This document shows positions 6,272 through 10,812 of a stretch of DNA of 10,812 bases, in pieces (the stretch's first letter is position 1; each line of letters starts with the position of its first letter). This DNA comes from Hyphomicrobium_A sp039933175 (GTDB taxonomy: Bacteria > Pseudomonadota > Alphaproteobacteria > Rhizobiales > Hyphomicrobiaceae). The position numbers and the translations under genes were made by a program. Location: assembly GCA_039933175.1 (NCBI GenBank), contig JBDTOR010000078.1, forward strand, positions 1-10,812, given 5' to 3'. The notes below the pieces were generated by a model. That model ran no database searches and had not been told where the DNA came from. It saw only the letters and a program-made list of their open reading frames with translations.

Positions 6272-7168
6272 CTAGCTTCGACGCCGCACTGGGATCTTGC
6301 CTTCGGCGGCCAGACGCGCTGCTTCCGCCCGGTAGGGGCTGGCCGGATAGGTGCCGAGCACCTTCTTCTCGCTGGAGAAGAACGACAGCTCCTCGAGCGC
6401 CAGCCGCACCATGCGGTCGGTCGGGTGTCCCTCGATGTCGGCGAAGAACATCGACGCATTGAACGTCCCCTCGAGCTGATAGCTCTCGAGCTTAGTCATG
6501 TTGACGCCGTTGGTGGCAAATCCGCCCAGCGCTTTGTAGAGCGCGGCGGGCACGTTGCGCACGCGGAAGATGAACGTAGTGATCACCGGCGTCACGCCGG
6601 GATCGGCGTCGTCGGCCTCGGCCGAGAGCACGACGAAGCGCGTCGTGTTGTGTATTTCGTCCTCGACATCGGCCATGACGATCTCGAGGCCGTATATCTC
6701 GGCGGCGAGCGAGGACGCGATGGCAGCGAGCGTCGGATCCTTGGCTTCCGCCACCATCCGCGCCGAGCCGGCGGTGTCGGCCTCCGGCACCGGCTTGAGG
6801 CCGAGTTCGATCAGCTTGCGGCGGCACTGGCCCAGCGCCTGCGTGTGGCTGAGGACACGCTTGATGGTCTTCAGCGACGCGCCCGGCGTCGCCATCAGCT
6901 GGTGGCGCACGCGCAGGAAGTGCTCGCCGACGATGTAGAGATCAGCGTCGGGCAGCAGGTGATGAATGTCGGCGACGCGGCCGGCGACCGAATTCTCGAT
7001 CGGGATCATGGCGAGCCGCGCTTCGCCCGACTTCACCGCCTGCAGCGCGTCCTCGAATGTCGGACAGGCGACCGCTTCGAGGTCGGGATACGCCTCGCGG
7101 CAGGCGAGGTGAGAATTGGCGCCCGGCTCGCCCTGGTAGACGATGCGCTCAGCGGCGGATTTGGTCAT
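6272..7168 (-). CDS. pheA: Prephenate dehydratase
   Basis: The 298-residue monofunctional enzyme converts prephenate to phenylpyruvate, the committed step to phenylalanine. The N-terminal catalytic domain starts IVYQGEPGANSH and contains MIPIENSVAGRV (54-65) and the signature IHNTTRFVVL, with the catalytic Thr of TRF at about 176. A C-terminal ACT domain (about 195-275) would sense phenylalanine; it keeps GVNMTKLES but reads ESYQ at 228-231 where many family members have ESRP. No chorismate mutase domain is fused, unlike the E. coli P-protein. The ATG at 7168 gives the expected N-terminus, though its ribosome-binding site is weak. In related genomes I recall pheA next to kdsB; here a TPR gene on the other strand lies between them. 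The SDR gene follows 11 nt downstream. Confidence 0.96.
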   Translation of the reverse strand: MTKSAAERIVYQGEPGANSHLACREAYPDLEAVACPTFEDALQAVKSGEARLAMIPIENSVAGRVADIHHLLPDADLYIVGEHFLRVRHQLMATPGASLKTIKRVLSHTQALGQCRRKLIELGLKPVPEADTAGSARMVAEAKDPTLAAIASSLAAEIYGLEIVMADVEDEIHNTTRFVVLSAEADDADPGVTPVITTFIFRVRNVPAALYKALGGFATNGVNMTKLESYQLEGTFNASMFFADIEGHPTDRMVRLALEELSFFSSEKKVLGTYPASPYRAEAARLAAEGKIPVRRRS

Positions 7169-7236
7169 CTTGGCATCATGCGCTTGGAGCGGTTCGGGCT
7201 GGCCGCGGACACCAGCAGCGGAAGCGTTGGAGCCGT

Positions 7237-7265
7237 TCTATGCCCGTACCGGCGACGGACCGCAA
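7237..7265 (-). promoter_or_regulatory. Possible promoter of pheA
   Basis: On the minus strand, TTGCGG (7265-7260) and CATAGA (7242-7237) lie 17 bp apart, about 70 bp upstream of the pheA start. Each hexamer matches the sigma-70 consensus at only three positions. The spacing and location are right but the sequences are weak, so this is a tentative call. The remaining intergenic DNA between pheA and the TPR gene (7169-7350) shows nothing else distinct. Confidence 0.3.
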
Positions 7266-7350
7266 GTCATCCGGCCTCGCCAGGGCAAGACGTGCCAGAA
7301 GGTGGTATCGTTGTGACTGAAGATTGCCGACGTATTGCGAAGGGGAGTCG

Positions 7351-7992
7351 ATGTTGAAGAAAACCCTTAGGCCGGTGCCCACCAACCTCTTGGCGCTGGT
7401 CGTTGCGATAGCCTTGATGGCGGGAGGCGCACGGGCTGGCCAGAACGAGGATTGGTGCTTCGCCGACCAGGAGAAGACGGATGAGGAAGCATTGGCGGGC
7501 TGCACGGCGCTGATCGACGCCGGAAAACTGAGCAAGGACAGGCTGGCTACGGCCTACGCGAACCGGTGCCTGGTTCACACCCAACGCAAAGAAAACGATC
7601 TCGCCATCGCCGACTGCGCGCAAGCCATCGCCGCCAATCCCGGCCGTGCGACCGCCTACGCGCTGCGCGGCGAAGCCTATTGCCAAAAGGGCGACATCCC
7701 TCACTGCGTCGCCGATTTCGACGAGGCGATGCGCATCGATCCCGATGACACGTCGTTTGTGTACCTGCGCGGCATGGCGCGCGCGGACGCGGGCGATGCC
7801 GACGGCGCCATCGTCGATCTCACCAAGGCGATCGACAACGATCCCGGGACGGGCACGGCCTACGTGCGCCGCGGTCGCATCTATGAAGCCGAAGGGGATA
7901 AGGCGCGCGCCGCAGCAGACTACCGTAGCGCCTTGAAGATCGACCCTTACGACGAGGCGGCGAAGCAGCGCCTCGATGCTTTCGTTAAGTAG
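7351..7992 (+). CDS. Small exported tetratricopeptide-repeat protein
   Basis: The 213-residue protein begins with a signal peptide (MLKKTLRPVP, hydrophobic segment 12-26, cleavage after ARA near residue 29), so it is probably periplasmic. Four consecutive TPR units of exactly 34 residues follow: 64-97, 98-131, 132-165 and 166-199, each closing near a Pro in the pattern A.NP, RIDP, DNDP, KIDP. Such arrays form a helical scaffold for protein contacts; no enzyme domain is present. The mature part has six cysteines (36, 51, 73, 89, 111, 119), all in the first two thirds, which could form disulfides after export. The ATG at 7351 is well supported by AAGGGGAG just upstream. Tandem TAG codons end the gene, 5 bp from the kdsB stop on the other strand. 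The partner protein and role are unknown. Confidence 0.88.
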   Translation: MLKKTLRPVPTNLLALVVAIALMAGGARAGQNEDWCFADQEKTDEEALAGCTALIDAGKLSKDRLATAYANRCLVHTQRKENDLAIADCAQAIAANPGRATAYALRGEAYCQKGDIPHCVADFDEAMRIDPDDTSFVYLRGMARADAGDADGAIVDLTKAIDNDPGTGTAYVRRGRIYEAEGDKARAAADYRSALKIDPYDEAAKQRLDAFVK

Positions 7993-7997
7993 TAGCG

Positions 7998-8735
7998 CTA
8001 GCCCGCCGCTAGGAGGCGCCGCGCCCGCTCGAGGTCGGCGGGCGTATCGACACCGAGCGGAACAGTGTCAACGACGCTCACGTCAATGCGCATGCCGGCT
8101 TCCAGTGCGCGCAATTGCTCCAGCTTTTCACGCAATTCGAGCGGCGACGGTTGCAGCGACACGAAGCGTTGCAGCGCCGCGCGCCGGTACGCGTAAATGC
8201 CGATATGGTGGTACAGCGGACCCTCGCCCCAGGGGGCGGTGGCGCGCGTGAAATAGAGGGCGCGCAGACGGCCGGGGACGCTCAGTTGCGAGCCGACGAC
8301 CTTCACGACATTGGGATTGGTGCGCTCTTCCGCTTCGGTGATCTCGGCGGCGAGTGTGGCGATATCCGTCCCCGGCTCGCTCAGCGGCGCGGCGCAGGCA
8401 GCCACCAGCTGCGGCTCGAGCGTGGGAAGGTCGCCCTGCAGGTTGATGACGATGTCGGCACGCGCGTCCGGATCGACGCGCTCGACGGCCTCGAAGATGC
8501 GATCGGAGCCCGAGGCGTGATCGGCGCGCGTCAATACCGCTTCGCCGCCGGCCGCCTCGATCGCCGCCACCACCTCGGTTGCATCCGTCGCCACGACGAC
8601 ACGCCCGGCGTTGGCAGCAACGGCACGGCGCCACACGTGAACGATCATCGGCGCCCCGCCGATATCGACCATCGGCTTGCCGGGAAGGCGTGTCGCCTGC
8701 ATGCGCGCGGGGATGACAATGAGCGTATTGGGCAC
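7998..8735 (-). CDS. kdsB: 3-deoxy-manno-octulosonate cytidylyltransferase (CMP-Kdo synthetase)
   Basis: This cytosolic enzyme couples Kdo to CMP from CTP, activating it for transfer to lipid A, so the organism makes Kdo-containing lipopolysaccharide. The protein starts with the nucleotide-binding segment IPARMQATRLPGKPM (residues 8-22) and has the DHASGSDRI loop, VINLQGDLPTLEP, HHIGIYAYRRAAL, the LELREKLEQLRALEAGM segment and a C-terminal GVDTPADLERARRLL. Starting at the GTG at 8735 gives 245 residues, the normal length for KdsB, with AGGTG about 7 nt upstream. The frame extends to 8816, but that would add 27 unrelated residues and run across the promoter region. The gene is divergent from cycM and convergent with the TPR gene. 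An eight-base palindrome TAGCGCTA (7993-8000) contains its stop codon. Confidence 0.96.
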   Translation of the reverse strand: MPNTLIVIPARMQATRLPGKPMVDIGGAPMIVHVWRRAVAANAGRVVVATDATEVVAAIEAAGGEAVLTRADHASGSDRIFEAVERVDPDARADIVINLQGDLPTLEPQLVAACAAPLSEPGTDIATLAAEITEAEERTNPNVVKVVGSQLSVPGRLRALYFTRATAPWGEGPLYHHIGIYAYRRAALQRFVSLQPSPLELREKLEQLRALEAGMRIDVSVVDTVPLGVDTPADLERARRLLAAG

Positions 8736-8786
8736 TTGTCGGCACCTATTCAGCGCTAAACCGAGGCAATTGGTCCCGGGCGCGTG

Positions 8787-8816
8787 CACATAGAACGCAG
8801 CCTGGCTCGGTTGCAA
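8787..8816 (-). promoter_or_regulatory. Possible kdsB promoter, sharing its -35 with cycM
   Basis: TTGCAA at 8811-8816 is its own reverse complement and so can be read as a -35 on either strand. On the minus strand it is followed after 18 bp by TATGTG (8792-8787), a weak -10 matching three positions. Transcription would begin about 45 nt before the GTG of kdsB. This is a tentative call. Confidence 0.3.
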
Positions 8817-8838
8817 GCCAATGCGGAGTTTCTATAGT
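8811..8838 (+). promoter_or_regulatory. Promoter of cycM
   Basis: TTGCAA (8811-8816) and TATAGT (8833-8838) are separated by 16 bp. The -10 matches the consensus at five of six positions and the -35 at four. Transcription would start near 8845, about 45 nt before the cycM ATG. It is the best sigma-70-type match in the kdsB-cycM intergenic region. Confidence 0.6.
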
Positions 8839-8888
8839 CGCCCCGACCGTTCGGCGGCGCGCCGGACCCAGAGGCTGCGGAGCTTTCG

Positions 8889-9437
8889 ATGCGATTGGAT
8901 TCCTTCGAGCTGTCGAAGATTGCTGGCGGGTTTCTGTGTGCGTTGCTCGTAATCGTCGGCTTCAGGGTCGCGTTGGAAATCGCCGAGCACGGCCAGGCAC
9001 CGGAAAAGCCAGGTTATGTCCTGCCGGCTCCGGAAGCAGCTCCCGCCCATGGTGCCGCTCCCGCAGGCGGCGCCGCTGCTCCCGCAGCGGCGGCATTCGA
9101 TCCTGCCGTCGTGGCGCAGGCCGCCGCATCCGGCAACGCACAAGCCGGGGGCGCAATCTTCAAGAAATGCACGGCGTGTCATTCCGGCGAGCACGGCGGC
9201 CCCAACAAGGTCGGCCCCAACCTTGCCGGCGTCGTCGGCCGCCCCAAGGCCAGCCACGAAGGGTTTGGTTACTCCGATGCCATGAAGGCGAAGGGCGGCA
9301 ACTGGACGCTGGAGGATCTCGCTTCCTTCATCCACAGCCCTAAGACCTTCGTTCCCGGCACTAAAATGCTGTTCCCAGGAATCGCCGACCCCGGTGACCT
9401 CGGCGACCTGCTGGCCTACCTCAATACCCTGAAATAG
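8889..9437 (+). CDS. cycM: Membrane-anchored class I c-type cytochrome, CycM type
   Basis: The 182-residue protein has one N-terminal membrane anchor (about residues 9-32, after MRLDSFELSK), an Ala/Pro-rich flexible tether (about 44-72), and a single class I cytochrome c domain. Heme attaches at CTACH (Cys94, Cys97, His98), and the sixth ligand is probably Met160 in PGTKMLFPG. The layout and length match CycM of Bradyrhizobium, a membrane-bound relative of mitochondrial cytochrome c that carries electrons from the bc1 complex to the aa3-type oxidase on the periplasmic face. The start MRLDSFELSKIAG agrees with that family and the ATG at 8889 is the natural first codon. The anchor is likely retained as an uncleaved signal. 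The gene is divergent from kdsB, which I recall as a conserved arrangement in Hyphomicrobiales. Confidence 0.92.
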   Translation: MRLDSFELSKIAGGFLCALLVIVGFRVALEIAEHGQAPEKPGYVLPAPEAAPAHGAAPAGGAAAPAAAAFDPAVVAQAAASGNAQAGGAIFKKCTACHSGEHGGPNKVGPNLAGVVGRPKASHEGFGYSDAMKAKGGNWTLEDLASFIHSPKTFVPGTKMLFPGIADPGDLGDLLAYLNTLK

Positions 9438-9625
9438 GGGCCGGCGGTGCTCGTCGCCCGCCAAAATGACAGCAAGTTAACTCGCCCCGCGGCGCGGATT
9501 TTGCGACGCTCGCGGCGTTGTATGTCTTGTAGGTCTCACACGGCGTGCGCGAAGCCATGCGGTCTCTCCGGCCGAGCCCGCGCCGCCCGCCCCTCCGGTC
9601 CGTGACACATAAGGGAAAACGCCTG
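9438..9625. other. cycM-yejA intergenic region without clear signals
   Basis: This 188-bp stretch has no convincing promoter or terminator. GC-rich short repeats follow the cycM stop (GGCGG around 9444 with CCGCC near 9460) but no T-run comes after them. TTGCGA at 9501-9506 has no acceptable -10 at normal spacing. The right part could be coding if the downstream gene starts at the ATG at 9557. Confidence 0.4.
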
Positions 9626-10812
9626 GTGCTGCCGCGTCTCGACGTCCCCTCCGCTTTTCTTGCCCTGCTGCTTTGCTTCTCCGCCGCTCTGCCGGCCGTA
9701 GCGCAGGAGCCGACCCCTCCGCCGGCCACCGCCGAAGCGGTTGCCCCCTCTCCCGCCGATCAGGCGCCGACCGCGGCGCCCGAAGCCAACAAGCGGCACC
9801 ATGCCTTGTCGCTCATCGGCGAGCCGAAGTACCCGGCCGGCTTTACGCATTTCGATTGGGTCAATCCTGACGCGCCGAAGGGCGGCGTCATCCGCGGTTT
9901 CGCCGAGGGCTCGTTCGACAGCCTCAACCCGTTCACCGTGAAGGGCGACCCCGCCGGCGGCATCGGCATGGTCTACGATTCGCTGTTGGCTTCGAGCCCT
10001 GACGAGCCGTCGTCCGAGTACGGCCTTATCGCCGAATGGGTCTCTTATCCGCCCGACTATTCTTCGGTGACCTTCGGCCTCAATCCGCAGGCGCGCTTCC
10101 AGGACGGATCGCCGATCACGCCCGAGGACGTCATCTTCTCGTTCGAGGCGCAGAAGAAGGCGCATCCGCGTGCGGCGTTCTATTACAAGAACGTGGTCAA
10201 GGCCGAGAAGACGGGCGACAACGAAGTCACTTTCACCTTCGACGTCAAAGGCAATCGCGAGCTGCCGCAGATCGTCGGGCAGCTCAACGTGCTGTCGAAG
10301 AAATTCTGGGAAGGCACCGGTCCCGACGGCCAGCAGCGCGACATCATGAAGTCGACGCTGGAGATTCCAGTCGGCTCGGGCGCCTATCGCGTCAAGAGCT
10401 TCGACGCCGGCCGCTCGATCGTCTACGAGCGCGTGAAGGACTATTGGGCCAAGGACCTGCCGGTCATGAAGGGGCAGTTCAACTTCGACGAGTTCAGGCT
10501 GACCTACTTCCTCGACCGCACGCCGGCCTTCGAGGAGTTCAAGTCGGGCAAGCTCGACTACTGGATCGAGAGCACCGCCAGCCAGTGGGCCACGGGCTAT
10601 AACTTCCCCGCCATCGAGAAGGGCCTCGTCAAGAAAGAGGCGATCCCGGTGAAGCGCGTGGCGCCGATGCAGGCGTTCGTCTTCAATCAGCGCCGCAAGC
10701 AATTCGCCGATCCGCGCGTGCGCCGCGCCTTCGCCCTGGCCTTCAACTTCGAGGAAGCCAACAAGAAGCTGTTCTACAATCTCTATGTCCGCGTCGGCAG
10801 CTACTTCGACAA
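9626..10812 (+). CDS. yejA: YejA-type ABC transporter periplasmic oligopeptide-binding protein (partial)
   Basis: The gene runs off the right edge; 395 codons are visible. It belongs to solute-binding family 5 and resembles YejA, the binding protein of the YejABEF importer for oligopeptides (and microcin C in E. coli). Segments in common with that group are the start of the mature domain HALSLIGEPKYPAGFTHFDW, DAPKGG, ARFQDGSPITPEDVIFSFE, PVGSGAYRVKSFDAG, YERVKDYWAKDLPVMKGQFN, TYFLDRTPAFEEFKSGKLD, and RVRRAFALAFNFE. I chose the GTG at 9626 because AAGGGA (9611-9616) sits 9 nt upstream and it begins a good signal peptide (hydrophobic 9-23, cleavage after AVA, residue 26). An in-frame ATG at 9557 and a GTG at 9602 are alternatives. 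A Pro/Ala-rich stretch (about 28-55) precedes the binding domain. The permease and ATPase genes would lie to the right. Confidence 0.9.
   Translation, partial: MLPRLDVPSAFLALLLCFSAALPAVAQEPTPPPATAEAVAPSPADQAPTAAPEANKRHHALSLIGEPKYPAGFTHFDWVNPDAPKGGVIRGFAEGSFDSLNPFTVKGDPAGGIGMVYDSLLASSPDEPSSEYGLIAEWVSYPPDYSSVTFGLNPQARFQDGSPITPEDVIFSFEAQKKAHPRAAFYYKNVVKAEKTGDNEVTFTFDVKGNRELPQIVGQLNVLSKKFWEGTGPDGQQRDIMKSTLEIPVGSGAYRVKSFDAGRSIVYERVKDYWAKDLPVMKGQFNFDEFRLTYFLDRTPAFEEFKSGKLDYWIESTASQWATGYNFPAIEKGLVKKEAIPVKRVAPMQAFVFNQRRKQFADPRVRRAFALAFNFEEANKKLFYNLYVRVGSYFD

Noticed and set aside
6425..7357. Plus-strand open frame of 310 codons opposite pheA
   Set aside because: Antisense to pheA, with low-complexity Arg/His/Gly-rich translation and no motif.
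8736..8816. In-frame upstream extension of kdsB by 27 codons
   Set aside because: Known KdsB proteins begin at the nucleotide-binding segment, and the GTG at 8735 gives normal length with a good ribosome-binding site.
9438..9465. Intrinsic terminator after cycM
   Set aside because: The GC-rich arms are short and imperfect and no T-run follows.
9501..9532. Promoter for the YejA-type gene from TTGCGA
   Set aside because: No -10-like hexamer lies at 16-18 bp; TATGTC is at 14 bp and TTGTAG at 20 bp.
9536..10702. Minus-strand open frame of 388 codons opposite the YejA-type gene
   Set aside because: The plus-strand frame matches YejA over its length, while this one is an Arg/Leu/Gly-rich shadow.

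Overview
The window is a GC-rich bacterial chromosome segment, most likely from an alphaproteobacterium of the order Hyphomicrobiales (Rhizobiales). Three things point there: a CycM-type membrane-anchored cytochrome c divergent from kdsB with pheA nearby, a DnaX with the rhizobial version of the zinc-knuckle region, and an SRP RNA gene directly upstream of dnaX. The genus cannot be fixed from the sequence alone. Most of the window is core housekeeping DNA. No insertion sequence, CRISPR array, tRNA, rRNA or prophage signature was seen.

Positions 1-3198, minus strand: a long run of co-oriented genes reads leftward. It starts with the small SRP RNA (ffs, about 95 nt), whose promoter and folded ends agree on a 5' end near 3198. 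Then come dnaX (clamp-loader tau subunit), ybaB (nucleoid-associated protein), a YbhB/YbcL-type PEBP protein, and the first 88 codons of an exported VanX-like D-Ala-D-Ala dipeptidase cut by the left edge. Spacings of 9-40 nt suggest one operon from dnaX onward, perhaps fed by read-through from the SRP RNA promoter. In many bacteria recR follows ybaB; here it does not.

Positions 3199-5514, plus strand: a divergent intergenic region carries the SRP RNA promoter on one strand and a candidate promoter on the other. It leads to a 703-residue exported alpha/beta hydrolase (DUF900/COG4782 type) with a peptidoglycan-binding-like N-terminus and an unassigned middle domain. This is the least understood protein in the window.

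Positions 5511-7168, minus strand: pheA (prephenate dehydratase) and then an SDR oxidoreductase, 11 nt apart and probably co-transcribed. The SDR stop codon overlaps the hydrolase stop codon in a shared CTAG.

Positions 7351-8735: a small secreted four-TPR protein (plus strand) meets kdsB (CMP-Kdo synthetase, minus strand) tail to tail, with 5 bp between their stop codons. The TPR gene sits between pheA and kdsB, which I recall as neighbours in related genomes.

Positions 8736-10812: a divergent promoter region separates kdsB from cycM, the membrane-bound cytochrome c that carries electrons from the bc1 complex to a terminal oxidase. Downstream, a YejA-type periplasmic oligopeptide-binding protein begins and runs off the right edge. 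The cell-envelope theme recurs (dipeptidase, hydrolase, KdsB, YejA), but nothing shows that these genes form one system.
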